Made by a program: the position numbers and the translations under genes | Assembly (NCBI GenBank): GCA_008081075.1 | Contig: VMDB01000041.1 | Location: 1-43,856 of the forward strand | Reading direction: 5' to 3' | Length of the DNA stretch: 43,856 nucleotides | Source: Halieaceae bacterium | GTDB lineage: Bacteria; Pseudomonadota; Gammaproteobacteria; Pseudomonadales; Halieaceae | The notes under the pieces: model-generated | The model's input: only the letters and a program-made list of their open reading frames with translations | Databases searched by the model: none | Told to the model about the DNA's origin: nothing | Shown here: positions 1 to 8,976 of the stretch, piece by piece | How the letters are laid out: every line of letters begins with the position of its first letter | How positions within the stretch are numbered: the stretch's first letter is position 1

Positions 1-569
1 CGAATTACCGTCACGTCAAAGGGGTCGGCAACGCCTCGCCGGCCGATAGTCAGTAACACTTCAGAGCCTGTCGGACCGCGCATCAGATCAATGGACCGAT
101 CCACCGGGAGGTCACGGATCGACTCGCCATCGATTTTGAGAATGACATCGCCGGCTCTAAGACCGGCGCCCTCTGCGGGAGAGCCATCGATGGGGGCGAT
201 GATGGTTATGTAGCCGCCGTCCTGTCCGATCTCTATGCCGAGGCCGCTGAACTCTCCTTGCGTGGTTTCTTGCAACGAGTCATAGGCCTTTTCTTTTAGG
301 AAAACCGAATGGGGGTCGAGCCCAGAGAGCATCCCTTGAACGGCGAGCTCAAACAGTTCGCTGTCCGGCACTGACTCAACGTAGCCCTGGCGGATTTGGT
401 TAAAGACGTCTGCAAACATTTGCAGCTCTTCAAGCGGCAGGGCCTGTTGTGCGTCGCCGTCGCTATGGTGCGGGTCGTCTGCTGTAGCAGTGGCGTCCTC
501 GGCTTTGGCGGGCGGCGCTATCAGGGCGAGGCAGAGCCACACAGCGAATAATCGGGAAAACGCGGTCAT
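1..569 (-). CDS. ctpA: Carboxyl-terminal processing protease CtpA (S41 family), N-terminal part only
   Basis: This gene is not in the ORF track because it runs off the left edge; I translated it by hand from an ATG at 569. About 189 codons are visible. The product starts with a signal peptide (MTAFSRLFAVWLCLALIAPP), then the S41 N-terminal region with GMLSGLDPHSVFL, then a PDZ domain containing GEFSGLGIEIG and GLRAGDVILKIDGES. The family consists of periplasmic serine proteases with a Ser/Lys dyad that process C-termini, including those of cell-wall hydrolases; the catalytic residues lie outside the window. It follows envC on the same strand by 54 bases, so a gpmI-envC-ctpA operon is likely, as in Pseudomonas. 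Family identity is clear; completeness cannot be judged. Confidence 0.93.
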   Translation of the reverse strand, partial: MTAFSRLFAVWLCLALIAPPAKAEDATATADDPHHSDGDAQQALPLEELQMFADVFNQIRQGYVESVPDSELFELAVQGMLSGLDPHSVFLKEKAYDSLQETTQGEFSGLGIEIGQDGGYITIIAPIDGSPAEGAGLRAGDVILKIDGESIRDLPVDRSIDLMRGPTGSEVLLTIGRRGVADPFDVTVI

Positions 570-623
570 AGGTAACACCTGGGCAACGAGAGGCGATATG
601 TTAACTGATTCCGTTGGCAAGGC

Positions 624-1811
624 TCAGCGTCGAAACCAGCCGGCGGGGTCCACAGGCTCTCCCTGATGGCGGATTTCAAAATAGAGGCCGCTGACCTCGC
701 TGCCACCACTGGACCCTGCGCGGCTCAGCACCTCGCCCGCACCGACCCAGTCGCCTACGGCACGCAGCAAGCTGTGATTTTGCGCGTAAAGGGACAGCCA
801 ACCGTCGCCATGATCTAACACCACCAGCAAACCCTGACCTCTTAGCCAATCGGCGAAGATGACTCGGCCGCTGTGTACCGCCCTCACTGGATCACCCTGG
901 TCGGCGGGAATCAGCCAGCCGCGCCAACGGAGGTCGGCATTACGAACGGCGCCGAACCGGTTGATGGGTTTGCCCTCAACGGGCATCTCCAGCTGGCCTT
1001 TCAATGTAGCCAAAGGCACCGAAACAGGTGCCTCCGGGAGCACAAGAGCCTGTAAATTTTCCAGCAGGGTGTTGAGCCGCTCGCGATCCCGAATGAGCGC
1101 ATCGAGTTGTTGCTGGTCCGCTTCTAACTGGGCATTTATGCGAGCGATGGTCTGCTGGCGTGTGTTCTGCTGTGCGGCCAGTTGCTCCCGGGTTGCCGCG
1201 ATGGCTGCGACGCGCTGGGCGAGATCCGACTCTTTGCGTTCTATGGCGCTGGCTTGGGTGGCAAGTTCCGCCAGCCCTTCCTGATAGCGCACAATACTTT
1301 TCTGTTGAGCTTCCAGAATTAATCGATAGTAGGCCAGATGCCGCGCAGTCTGCTGTGGGTCCTGGTCGCCAAGCCAGACTCTTAATCCACCGCCCTGCTG
1401 CAGCAACCAGAGTTGTCGGATACCACCTTCGATATCGGTTTCGAGACGCGTCTGGTTATCTTGCAGCGATCGGTTTTTGCTATTGAGTGAGGCTAGGTCT
1501 ACCTGCAATGCCTGCTGTTCGTCTACCAAGCCAGTCAACTGGCGATCAAGATCGCCAATCAATTGCTCGGTTTCACGCAATGTATCCTGCAGATCGTCTC
1601 GCGCTTCTTCCTGAGCCTCAAGTTGTGCTCTGACAGTAGCAATGCTGGCTTTTAAGGCGGTCAGCTGTGATTCGGTCTCACGGGAATCTGGCGACGTTTG
1701 CGTTGCGCCATATCCGCTGAAGAGCAGTAGCGCGAAAGCCGAGACGGTAGCGGTGGCAGTGGCGACGCGACGCATGTGCTGTGTCCGGTCCCCCTGAACA
1801 AAGTGATTCAA
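624..1811 (-). CDS. envC: EnvC-like murein hydrolase activator (degenerate LytM/M23 domain)
   Basis: A 395-residue exported protein. A hydrophobic signal segment (SAFALLLFSGYGATQ) precedes a long Gln/Glu/Leu-rich coiled coil at about residues 45-255, then a LytM (peptidase M23) domain at about 275-395. The zinc ligands of active M23 enzymes are missing: the HxGxD position reads WLIPADQG and the usual HxH strand reads LYFEIRHQG. This matches EnvC, which does not cut peptidoglycan but activates the division amidases AmiA/AmiB at the septum. The start at 1811 overlaps the gpmI stop by 4 bases (ATGA), implying translational coupling; an internal ATG at 1775 would give a shorter, more typical signal peptide and is an alternative. 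ctpA follows downstream. Confidence 0.9.
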   Translation of the reverse strand: MNHFVQGDRTQHMRRVATATATVSAFALLLFSGYGATQTSPDSRETESQLTALKASIATVRAQLEAQEEARDDLQDTLRETEQLIGDLDRQLTGLVDEQQALQVDLASLNSKNRSLQDNQTRLETDIEGGIRQLWLLQQGGGLRVWLGDQDPQQTARHLAYYRLILEAQQKSIVRYQEGLAELATQASAIERKESDLAQRVAAIAATREQLAAQQNTRQQTIARINAQLEADQQQLDALIRDRERLNTLLENLQALVLPEAPVSVPLATLKGQLEMPVEGKPINRFGAVRNADLRWRGWLIPADQGDPVRAVHSGRVIFADWLRGQGLLVVLDHGDGWLSLYAQNHSLLRAVGDWVGAGEVLSRAGSSGGSEVSGLYFEIRHQGEPVDPAGWFRR

Positions 1812-3340
1812 GGAAGCAGCAGACTGCGCCCAGACATGGCTTTTGGAATTGCGATGCCCATCATGTCTAAGAGGGTGGGCGCGATGTCGGCGAGAATCCC
1901 GCCGTCCAGGCTCAACTGGCGATCACGATTTCCCAGATAGACCAGCGGCACCCGCTCAGTCGTATGTTGGGTGTGGGGCTGTTGGTTTTCGTAGTCACGC
2001 ATTTGCTCGCAGTTACCATGATCGGCGGTCAGCAAACCTTCGCCACCATAGACTGCCAGTGCGCTCATAATACGACCGAGACACTCATCCAATGTTTCGA
2101 CCGCACTCACGGCCGCGGCAAAATTTCCGGTATGACCTACCATGTCGCCGTTTGCGAAATTAACGACGATAAAATCGTACTGCTGTGAGGCAATTGCCTC
2201 TACCAGCGTGTCAGTGACCTCATGCGCGCTCATTTCCGGCTTGAGATCATAGGTCTTCACCTCAGGTGAGGGGATGAGAATCCGTGTTTCGCCGGGGAAA
2301 GTTTCTTCCCGCCCACCGCTAAAGAAGAAGGTAACGTGGGCATATTTTTCTGTTTCCGCAAGACGGAGTTGGGTCAGGCCTTGTTCCGACAGGACTTCTC
2401 CCAAGCTGGCCGCCAGGCTATCGGGGGGGAAGGCAACCGGACAGTTGAGTGAGCTTGCATATTCTGTGGTCGCAACGAAGTGCAGCTGCGCCAACTCGCC
2501 GCGTGTAAATGCGTTGAACGTCGGGTCAATCAGCGCCTGCGATATTTGTCTTGCCCTGTCCGCTCTAAAATTCATGAACAGCACCGTGTCACCGTCTTTG
2601 AGTGCCACGGGTTCACCGATACAGGTGGGCGGGACGAATTCGTCGTCCTCTCCTCTAGCATAAGCACTTTCAAGCGCTTCAAGCGCGGATGCGGCGTGAG
2701 CTGACGCCTCTCCCTCGGCGATCAGTTGGTAACTGGGTTGAATGCGATCCCAGCGATTGTCTCGATCCATCGCCCAGTAGCGCCCGTGCACCGAGGCAAT
2801 GCGACCAACGCCCATTTCAGTGAGAGCAGCCTCCGTGCGCGCGAGAGAAGCGGTAGCGCTGCGCGGTGGCGTGTCGCGACCATCTAAAAACACGTGAAGG
2901 TAGAGCTGTCGGGCCCCCCGTTCTGCTGCCAGTCGTAAGGCAGCAAAAATGTGCGACTCATGGCTGTGGACGCCTCCGGGCGATAGCAGTCCCATGATAT
3001 GGACCGCGTTGTCGGTGCTGACGGCTTGATCAATGGCCTCAAGGTAGGCGTCATTTTTAAAAAAGTCGCCCGAGGCGATTGCCTGGTCGATTCGGGTGAT
3101 CGACTGATAAACGATGCGGCCCGCACCCAGGCTCATGTGCCCTACCTCGGAGTTGCCCATTTGTCCCTCCGGCAGTCCAACATCGAGACCTGACCCTGAA
3201 ATCAGTGTATGGGCTGAGTCAGCCATTAAGGCATCGAGATGAGGGGTGGCCGCGGCAAGGATCGCATTATCAGCAGTCGCCTCGCGATGGCCAAAACCAT
3301 CCAGGATGACGAGCAGTGTTGTGTGGCGTGATGAGGACAA
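1808..3340 (-). CDS. gpmI: 2,3-bisphosphoglycerate-independent phosphoglycerate mutase
   Basis: A 510-residue cytoplasmic enzyme interconverting 3- and 2-phosphoglycerate in glycolysis and gluconeogenesis, Mn-dependent and of the alkaline phosphatase superfamily. The N-terminus LLVILDGFG carries the first metal Asp. GQMGNSEVGHMSLGAG contains the phosphorylated serine, DGRDTPP is the substrate loop, and TADHGNCEQM with HTQHTTERVP supplies C-terminal metal ligands. Length matches the family (about 510-515). The start codon is TTG (reading 3340-3338), with an in-frame stop about ten codons upstream and no clear Shine-Dalgarno; the short leader before VILDG fits homologues. It is first in the gpmI-envC-ctpA run and divergent from the metal exporter gene. 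Confidence 0.96.
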   Translation of the reverse strand: MSSSRHTTLLVILDGFGHREATADNAILAAATPHLDALMADSAHTLISGSGLDVGLPEGQMGNSEVGHMSLGAGRIVYQSITRIDQAIASGDFFKNDAYLEAIDQAVSTDNAVHIMGLLSPGGVHSHESHIFAALRLAAERGARQLYLHVFLDGRDTPPRSATASLARTEAALTEMGVGRIASVHGRYWAMDRDNRWDRIQPSYQLIAEGEASAHAASALEALESAYARGEDDEFVPPTCIGEPVALKDGDTVLFMNFRADRARQISQALIDPTFNAFTRGELAQLHFVATTEYASSLNCPVAFPPDSLAASLGEVLSEQGLTQLRLAETEKYAHVTFFFSGGREETFPGETRILIPSPEVKTYDLKPEMSAHEVTDTLVEAIASQQYDFIVVNFANGDMVGHTGNFAAAVSAVETLDECLGRIMSALAVYGGEGLLTADHGNCEQMRDYENQQPHTQHTTERVPLVYLGNRDRQLSLDGGILADIAPTLLDMMGIAIPKAMSGRSLLLP

Positions 3341-3522
3341 GGAGCGCAGGATTCGGCTTTGGACAGGTCATAGTTTAACGTGCTGCGGGCCTGCTGGCAT
3401 CTGCCATATCGATTCATCCCCCTGTGGCATGTCTGTCCCCTTTATGGGGTGAATGATATGGTGTGATTTTTCGCGCAAAAGTTGCCTTGCCCCGAGGCGG
3501 TCTCCGGAGGTCCTCTCGTCAC

Positions 3523-4476
3523 ATGGATGCGTCGCCCGCGATCACCGTAAGTACTGAGGAGAGTGCAAGGCTGCTGCGCTTGGCAACGCATCTGTCTGTC
3601 TCGGTCGCGCTGGTGCTGATTATTGCCAAGGGGTACGCCTGGTGGGCGACTGATTCGGTGGCAATTTTGGCGTCACTCGTCGATTCGTTGATGGACGCGG
3701 GGGCGTCTTTGTTAAATCTGTTCGCCGTGCGCTACGCGTTGGCGCCCGCTGACGCCAGTCACCGCTGGGGTCATGGCAAGGCCGAGGCTATCGCTGGACT
3801 CGGGCAAGGGGTTTTTATTGTTGGCTCGGGCTTGTTTTTGGTTAGTGAGGCCGTTGGTCGCCTGCTCTATCCCGCGCCCGTGGCCGCTTTTTCCGTTGGC
3901 ATCGGCGTCATGGTACTGACCATTGCCCTCACCGCGGCTCTGGTGGCGGTGCAGAGTTACGTTATTCGCCGCACGCGTTCCGCGGCGATTCGCGCTGATT
4001 CATTGCATTATCGGGCCGATTTGCTCACCAACGCCGCTGTTTTGGCGGCGTTGGCGCTCGCACACTTTGGTTGGCCCGGCGTAGACCCGCTATTTGCGCT
4101 GGCAGTGGCGGGTTACACACTGAAGGCTGCCTGGGACATTATCCGAGACGCGGTCAGTGAGCTGCTGGATCAGGAGTTGCCAGAGACCCGACGACAGGAA
4201 ATTATCCAGATTGCCAGCGCGCACCCTCGTGTGCGGGGCGTCCATGACTTGCGCACACGGAGTGCCGGGCGTGTGGATTTCATCGAACTGCACCTTGAAC
4301 TGGATGATCATATGCCACTGATGGTGGCCCACGAGGTCAGTGATGCGGTGGAGGAAGCCATCATCGAGGTTATTCCCCAGGCAGATGTGATGATCCATCT
4401 CGATCCAGTCAGCCTCTCCGAGGACCTGCTCGATGACAAAATTGAAGCGGCGGAAAATGGCGGTCTGGGAACCTGA
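3523..4476 (+). CDS. fieF: FieF-like cation diffusion facilitator (metal efflux)
   Basis: An inner-membrane CDF transporter that exports divalent metals (Fe, Zn, Cd) in exchange for protons. The track ORF begins at a GTG at 3463; I prefer the ATG at 3523, which has GGAGGT 11 bases upstream and gives 317 residues, closer to the family's roughly 300. About six membrane helices are followed by a cytoplasmic domain. The four metal residues of the FieF transport site are present: D54 and D58 (DSLMDAG) and H162 and D166 (HYRAD). RWGHGKAEAIAGL is a family signature. The C-terminal domain (VHDLRTRSAG, HLELDD, HLDPV) is the usual metal-sensing ferredoxin-like fold. Substrate specificity cannot be read from sequence alone. 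It sits alone between divergent gpmI and the rhodanese-grxC-secB group. Confidence 0.88.
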   Translation: MDASPAITVSTEESARLLRLATHLSVSVALVLIIAKGYAWWATDSVAILASLVDSLMDAGASLLNLFAVRYALAPADASHRWGHGKAEAIAGLGQGVFIVGSGLFLVSEAVGRLLYPAPVAAFSVGIGVMVLTIALTAALVAVQSYVIRRTRSAAIRADSLHYRADLLTNAAVLAALALAHFGWPGVDPLFALAVAGYTLKAAWDIIRDAVSELLDQELPETRRQEIIQIASAHPRVRGVHDLRTRSAGRVDFIELHLELDDHMPLMVAHEVSDAVEEAIIEVIPQADVMIHLDPVSLSEDLLDDKIEAAENGGLGT

Positions 4477-4602
4477 CTGGAGGCGGCTTCACTGAACCGA
4501 TATACTCGCGCACCGCTCGGGGGCAGTGGCTTGTTATCTGGTAGACGCAAAACAGGCTAGGTGTTTCAACCATCCCGGCGAACCGATTTGGATAAATAGA
4601 GT

Positions 4603-5025
4603 GTGTCGAGTGCGATGATATTTCAGTTCATGGCAGAGCAATGGGTGCTGATTGCCGCTCTGGCGACGACATTGACGATGCTGGCGCTCCACGAAAGTCG
4701 AAAGGCGGGGCCGGCGTTGTCGATCAATGAAGCCGTGCAGTTGGTCAACAGTGAAGGCGGTGTGTTCCTTGATATCCGAGAGGTGCAAGACTTTACTCGA
4801 GGACACATTACCGCTGCCCTCAATATTCCCGCGGGATCATTGCCCAATAGAATCGGTGAGCTGGAAAAATTCAGAGAAAAACCGATCGTCGTGGTGTGTA
4901 AAATGGGTCAGTCTGCGGGATCTGCCACTAAAACCCTGAGACAGCAGGGGTATTCTCGCGCCCAAAAATTGGCGGGTGGGATGATGGAATGGGACGCCCA
5001 AAAGCTCCCCGTAATCACGCAGTGA
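4603..5025 (+). CDS. Membrane-anchored rhodanese-domain protein
   Basis: A 140-residue single-domain rhodanese (sulfurtransferase fold) with one N-terminal membrane helix (WVLIAALATTLTMLAL), so the domain probably faces the cytoplasm. The active-site loop is VVVCKMGQSA with the catalytic Cys near residue 99; FLDIRE and AGGMMEW are typical rhodanese motifs. Such proteins move persulfide sulfur, but the acceptor here is unknown. The GTG start at 4603 is that of the track; the ATG at 4615 is equally plausible, as neither has a strong ribosome binding site. The stop codon overlaps the grxC start (GTGA), and secB follows; the rhodanese-grx-secB order is conserved in Pseudomonas. E. coli YibN occupies the same position. 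Confidence 0.88.
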   Translation: MSSAMIFQFMAEQWVLIAALATTLTMLALHESRKAGPALSINEAVQLVNSEGGVFLDIREVQDFTRGHITAALNIPAGSLPNRIGELEKFREKPIVVVCKMGQSAGSATKTLRQQGYSRAQKLAGGMMEWDAQKLPVITQ

Positions 5026-5276
5026 TCGATGTTGTGATCTTCACGACCCGATGGTGTCCCTTTTGTATTCGAGCGAAATCATTGCTCGACCAAAAGGGGA
5101 TTAGCTATCAGGAGGTTGCGGTCGACGGCGATGCCCCGGCGCGGCAAGAAATGGCCGAGGCAGCGGGGAGCGCTTCGGTGCCACAAATTTGGATCGGTGG
5201 CCAGCATATCGGTGGCTGTGACGAACTGTATGGTCTGGAACGCTCGGGCGCCCTGGACCCAATGCTCGCCAGTTAG
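5022..5276 (+). CDS. grxC: Glutaredoxin 3
   Basis: A small cytoplasmic thiol-disulfide oxidoreductase that uses glutathione as reductant. The track gives a start at 4989, but that leader lies inside the rhodanese gene; the GTG at 5022 overlaps the rhodanese stop by four bases and gives 84 residues, close to the 83 of E. coli GrxC. The active site at residues 12-15 is CPFC rather than the commoner CPYC. SVPQIWIGGQHIGG is the conserved cis-proline and glutathione-binding segment, followed by a Cys-Asp pair. It is likely co-translated with the rhodanese and is followed 40 bases later by secB. Confidence 0.93.
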   Translation: MIDVVIFTTRWCPFCIRAKSLLDQKGISYQEVAVDGDAPARQEMAEAAGSASVPQIWIGGQHIGGCDELYGLERSGALDPMLAS

Positions 5277-5316
5277 GCGGGTGTAACAAAGACTTTGAAT
5301 AGGAAGGAGAGCCATC

Positions 5317-5814
5317 ATGGCTGAAGAACAGGCGGCTGCGCAGGGAGAGGCAGCACAACAGCAATTCGTGACGCAGCGAATCTATACCAAGGACATCTCC
5401 TTCGAATCACCGATGGCGCCAGAGGTGTTTCGCCGAGAATGGAAACCGGCGGTCAACGTAGACCTGAACACCAAGAGCAGTCGTTTCGACGAGGAAGGCA
5501 ATCATGAGGTGGTGTTGACCCTCACGATCACAGCCAAGCTCGAAGACCAGACAGCGTTTTTGGTGGAAGTGCAACAGGCGGGTATTTTTTTCGTGGCCGG
5601 TATCGAAGGTGACGCATTGCGGCAGTTGCTGGCCACCGTTGCGCCGACAATTTTATTTCCGTATGCCCGAGAAGCCATCGACAATCTGGTCGTTAAGGGA
5701 GGCTTTCCTCCCCTAATGATTGCGCCGGTTAACTTTGACGCGTTGTTTAGGCAGGCTGTGGCGCAGCAGGCCGCCGAGGCTCCGGCAGAAGGTGCGGGTG
5801 CGGCGACGCACTAG
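5317..5814 (+). CDS. secB: Protein-export chaperone SecB
   Basis: A 165-residue acidic cytoplasmic chaperone that forms tetramers, holds precursor proteins unfolded and delivers them to SecA for export. Recognisable family stretches are [10 protein letters not shown] near the N-terminus, LEVELTLT-like [17 protein letters not shown], and [20 protein letters not shown] in the C-terminal half. Length is slightly above the 155 of E. coli, mostly from an Ala/Gly/Glu-rich tail. The ATG is preceded by a very strong ribosome binding site (AGGAAGGAG). It ends the rhodanese-grxC-secB run and converges on ntrC with a 14-base gap and no clear terminator. Confidence 0.97.
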   Translation: MAEEQAAAQGEAAQQQFVTQRIYTKDISFESPMAPEVFRREWKPAVNVDLNTKSSRFDEEGNHEVVLTLTITAKLEDQTAFLVEVQQAGIFFVAGIEGDALRQLLATVAPTILFPYAREAIDNLVVKGGFPPLMIAPVNFDALFRQAVAQQAAEAPAEGAGAATH

Positions 5815-5828
5815 GCCGTGCCTTGGGC

Positions 5829-7241
5829 TTAGAGCGCAGGGGATTCCAAATCCTTTATTTTCCGGGTGAGGGTGTTCCGGCCCCACCCGAGCAACTCAGC
5901 GGCCTCGGCTTTTCGCCCGCCCGTGTGGCGGAGGGCTGCCTCGATCATGATGGATTCGAACAGAGGTAGGGCTTCTCGCAATACGTTTGATTGGCCATCG
6001 ATCAACCGCTGGTGTGCCCAGCTTGCCAACTGCTCATGCCAATCGGCAGCGCCTGGTCGATCTGATTTATCGGTGGGTTGTAGCAGTTCAGGGGGGAGGT
6101 CTGATATTAAGATTTCCCGCCCCGCTGCCATGACCGTGAGCCAGCGGCAGGTGTTTTCAAGCTGCCTGACATTGCCTGGCCAGGGTAGCCCAACAAGAAT
6201 TGCCAGCGCTTCTTTCGACAGGGTTTTCGGTTCTACGCCCAGTTCGGCACTGGCGCCCTTTAAAAAGTGTGTCAGCAGTTCCGGGATGTCCTCGCGGCGC
6301 TCGGACAGTTTGGGCACATGAATTCTGATCACATTCAGCCGGTGAAACAGATCCTCTCGAAACGCGCCGGTCTCTACCAGTGATTCCAGCTTCTGATGTG
6401 TTGCGGCGATGATTCGCACGTCCGCTTTAATGGAGTCAACGCCGCCAACCCTGAAGAACTCTCCGTCCTGAAGCACCCTGAGCAAGCGGGTCTGAGTGGC
6501 CGCTGGCATGTCGCCAATTTCGTCGAGGAACAGCGTTCCGCCACGCGCTTGTTCGAATCGGCCTTCGCGGCGATTGTTGGCCCCGGTAAAGGCACCTTTT
6601 TCGTGGCCAAATAGCTCAGACTCCATCAGTTCTTGAGGGATGGCGGCCATATTGAGCGCGACAAAAGCATTGCCCGCGCGGGGGCTGTGCCGGTGAAGCG
6701 CGCGGGCTACCAGCTCTTTTCCAGTGCCCGATTCGCCGTTGATCAACACGGTGATGTGGCTTTGCGCAAGACGACCGATAGCGCGAAAGACTTCCTGCAT
6801 AGCGGGTGCGTTGCCAATGATCTCAGCGGTTTTGCCTGCCCTGGATTGCTCTGCAGGTCCGGCCTTGGGGCTCCGCTGAGCCCTCGCTCGGGCGACTGTG
6901 GATACCATCTCGTCGATATCAAAGGGCTTGGGCAAATATTCAAACGCGCCTTCTTCATAAGAACTCACCGCGCTGTCGAGGTCCGAGTGTGCGGTGGTGA
7001 TGATCACGGGTAGTTCGGGCAGTTGGCTCCGGATCTGCGAAAGCAACTGGATGCCATCCATGCCGGGCATACGAATATCGCTTACGACAACCATAGGCTC
7101 TTCTGAGGAGAGGGCCGTCAGCACCTGGTCGGCGGATTCAAACGCGCGGCAGTCCAGCCCGGCGCGGGTCAGCGCCTTCTCCATTACCCATCGGATAGAG
7201 CTGTCATCGTCCACTATCCAAACCTGTTCGTTAAAGGACAT
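5829..7241 (-). CDS. glnG: Nitrogen regulation response regulator NtrC (sigma-54 activator)
   Basis: A 470-residue enhancer-binding protein that activates sigma-54 promoters under nitrogen limitation. Domain order: receiver (1-125) with acidic pocket DDD at 11-13 and phospho-acceptor D55 ([12 protein letters not shown]); AAA+ domain (about 140-375) with Walker A GESGTGKE, the sigma-54-contacting loop GAFTGA, and Walker [12 protein letters not shown]-terminal Fis-type helix-turn-helix ([20 protein letters not shown]). The ATG at 7241 is preceded by GGAGGTTTGAT, which overlaps the last codons of ntrB; one base separates the two genes. DNA sites matching its known 17-bp operator occur upstream of glnA and of its own operon in this window. 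Confidence 0.97.
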   Translation of the reverse strand: MSFNEQVWIVDDDSSIRWVMEKALTRAGLDCRAFESADQVLTALSSEEPMVVVSDIRMPGMDGIQLLSQIRSQLPELPVIITTAHSDLDSAVSSYEEGAFEYLPKPFDIDEMVSTVARARAQRSPKAGPAEQSRAGKTAEIIGNAPAMQEVFRAIGRLAQSHITVLINGESGTGKELVARALHRHSPRAGNAFVALNMAAIPQELMESELFGHEKGAFTGANNRREGRFEQARGGTLFLDEIGDMPAATQTRLLRVLQDGEFFRVGGVDSIKADVRIIAATHQKLESLVETGAFREDLFHRLNVIRIHVPKLSERREDIPELLTHFLKGASAELGVEPKTLSKEALAILVGLPWPGNVRQLENTCRWLTVMAAGREILISDLPPELLQPTDKSDRPGAADWHEQLASWAHQRLIDGQSNVLREALPLFESIMIEAALRHTGGRKAEAAELLGWGRNTLTRKIKDLESPAL

Positions 7242-7242
7242 A

Positions 7243-8295
7243 TCAAACCTCCATGGGCAGAAGTAAGGTGAAGCAGGTATCGCCCGGGGTGCTTTGCACC
7301 TGAATCAGTCCACCGTGTTGATTAGCAATACGCTGTGCGATGGACAAACCCAGACCAGTTCCTGTTGCATTGCCCGTTACCATGGGCAGAAACAAACGGG
7401 TGATTAGCGATTCGGGAACGCCTGGTCCGTCGTCTATTACCTGCAAAGCACAGACCAGCTTGTGACGGTTCCCGCCGACGGTAAATTGGCGCAGCACCCG
7501 TGTTCGCAGCATGATGAGCCCGCTGTCGCCACAGGCCTGCCAAGCATTGCGTACCAGATTGAGGATCGCCTGTGTCAATTGCCCCGCATCCGCATAGAAG
7601 TCTGGAAGGCTTGGGTCGTAATCCCGAGCGATGGTGAGCGCGCCCTTGGCCTCGGCCTCAATCAATTGGCGCACATGCTCGGTCACCTCATGGATATTGG
7701 TGGGCTCGGACTCCAGCCGCTCGTTCGGGCCCAGCATCCGGTCAACCAGTGTTCTCAGCCGGTCAACCTCGGAAATGATGATGTCGGTATATTCCTGTTG
7801 GGCAGGATCAGCCAGTTCTCCTGCCAGCAATTGGGCTGCCCCGCGAATACCCCCCAAAGGATTTTTCACTTCGTGCGCAACACCCTTCATGATTTCTTTT
7901 AGCGTCGCTTGTGCTTGCCACTCGTTCTCATCCCGGCTGATCGCTTGCAGGCGATCCACCATATTGAGCTCAACCAGTAAGCTCCGAGATCCCACTTTGG
8001 CTGCGATCGGACTCAGGGTAATGTCCACGGTGCGTTCCTGACCTGTTCGGGTAGTCATCGCAACCTCCCGGCGCACCATGGGGTAGTTTTCTACCAGCGC
8101 CTGCTGAAGGAGCGGATACCACTCGTTGGATTCATCGAGGAAGTCCCCTAGTTGACGGCCGATAGCGCGGCTCGCCGACACCTCGAGCAAGTTTTCTGCG
8201 GAGAGGTTTAGCGCACGAACTTGGAGGTCCGCATCCAGCAGCACTACGCCGGTGGCGAGTAGCTCAAGGTTGTAATCTGCAGTGAGATCGACCAT
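7243..8295 (-). CDS. glnL: Nitrogen regulation sensor histidine kinase NtrB
   Basis: A soluble PAS-containing histidine kinase/phosphatase that phosphorylates NtrC and is controlled by PII proteins. The track start at 8355 would overlap the DUF4124 gene by 56 bases; the ATG at 8295 follows that gene's stop by four bases and places the phospho-acceptor His (HEVKNPLGG) at residue 141, near position 139 of E. coli NtrB. An N-terminal PAS domain (LLATGVVLLDADLQV) is followed by the H box, N box (ILNLVRNAWQA), G1 (DDGPGVP) and G2 (GTGLGLSIAQRI). The product is then 350 residues, the usual length. It forms an operon with ntrC and the upstream DUF4124 gene. Confidence 0.95.
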   Translation of the reverse strand: MVDLTADYNLELLATGVVLLDADLQVRALNLSAENLLEVSASRAIGRQLGDFLDESNEWYPLLQQALVENYPMVRREVAMTTRTGQERTVDITLSPIAAKVGSRSLLVELNMVDRLQAISRDENEWQAQATLKEIMKGVAHEVKNPLGGIRGAAQLLAGELADPAQQEYTDIIISEVDRLRTLVDRMLGPNERLESEPTNIHEVTEHVRQLIEAEAKGALTIARDYDPSLPDFYADAGQLTQAILNLVRNAWQACGDSGLIMLRTRVLRQFTVGGNRHKLVCALQVIDDGPGVPESLITRLFLPMVTGNATGTGLGLSIAQRIANQHGGLIQVQSTPGDTCFTLLLPMEV

Positions 8296-8299
8296 TGGA

Positions 8300-8863
8300 T
8301 TAATTGAGCACGCTGGGTCGCAGTACATAAACGGTGCTGATATTGGAGGTATCAATGGTGTTCCCCGACTCGTTGAGCCGCATGACCTGCAGCTCGTGGG
8401 CGCCGCGAGCGATATTGTTCAGTTGCCATTGAGGGCTTGATTGCGGAATCCCAAACGGTGTGCCATCCACCGTCAATTGAAGCCGCTCGGCGACGCCAAG
8501 TGCAGGAGAGGCCTGCGCCTCGACAGTAAAATCGCCCGGGCCCATTGGGACCGTGGTGCCGTCGGCGGGTAGGGAAATCAGGGTGAGGTAGTCGGTAGCC
8601 GTGTTCTCCGCGGGAGGCGTCCCGCCAATGGGGGCCGCTGCGGGTGCGACAGGCTTTGCCGTATTCGGGTCGGCAACTGAGATCTCTTCAACGATGCTGC
8701 CTTCTGCTAGGGGGGCTGCATCGGTGTAGGTGATCTGGCCGTCTTTGTCCGTGACTTTGTAGATCGTTTGCGCTGCTGCGGTTGCGCTCGCAGTGCTCCC
8801 AACAACAACCATCAGCGCGATCAAGGAGCGGAGACCTGACTTCGGTGTTTTGTCAGCGATCAT
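8300..8863 (-). CDS. DUF4124-domain exported protein upstream of ntrBC
   Basis: A 187-residue protein of unknown function. A signal peptide (LRSLIALMVVVGSTASATAAAQ) is followed directly by the short DUF4124 motif (IYKVTDKDGQITYTDA), then a low-complexity Pro/Ala linker and a C-terminal beta-rich domain (LQLTVDGTPFG, GAHELQVMRLNESG) resembling an immunoglobulin-like fold. The protein is probably periplasmic or outer-membrane associated. AAGGAAAG lies about nine bases before the ATG. It ends four bases before the ntrB start and is therefore probably co-transcribed with ntrBC; an exact NtrC-type palindrome lies about 97 bases upstream. DUF4124 proteins are often found next to ntrBC or glnA in Pseudomonas relatives, but no role is established that I know of. 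Confidence 0.85.
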   Translation of the reverse strand: MIADKTPKSGLRSLIALMVVVGSTASATAAAQTIYKVTDKDGQITYTDAAPLAEGSIVEEISVADPNTAKPVAPAAAPIGGTPPAENTATDYLTLISLPADGTTVPMGPGDFTVEAQASPALGVAERLQLTVDGTPFGIPQSSPQWQLNNIARGAHELQVMRLNESGNTIDTSNISTVYVLRPSVLN

Positions 8864-8959
8864 GGGTAGTTGCTTTCCTTGGCCAGTGCTGGTCTTGAGC
8901 GGTTGGGGCGATAACCCCAGCTCTACAAACGCAGGCTCTCATTAGCGATAGGGCTACCC

Positions 8960-8976
8960 TGCACCAAATTGGTGCA
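8960..8976. promoter_or_regulatory. NtrC operator upstream of DUF4124-ntrB-ntrC
   Basis: TGCACCAAATTGGTGCA is a 17-bp near-perfect palindrome (arms extend to CCTGCACC/GGTGCAGG) that matches the enteric NtrC operator consensus TGCACY-N5-GGTGCA. It lies between the glnA terminator and the DUF4124 start codon. In E. coli such a site overlaps the ntrBC promoter and mediates autorepression. I see no sigma-54 promoter between this site and the start codon, so repression of a sigma-70 promoter is the more likely role. Confidence 0.75.

Noticed and set aside
8904-8919. Small hairpin TGGGG-CGATAA-CCCCA between DUF4124 and its NtrC site
   Set aside because: A five-base-pair stem with no T run; too weak to call a terminator or riboswitch.
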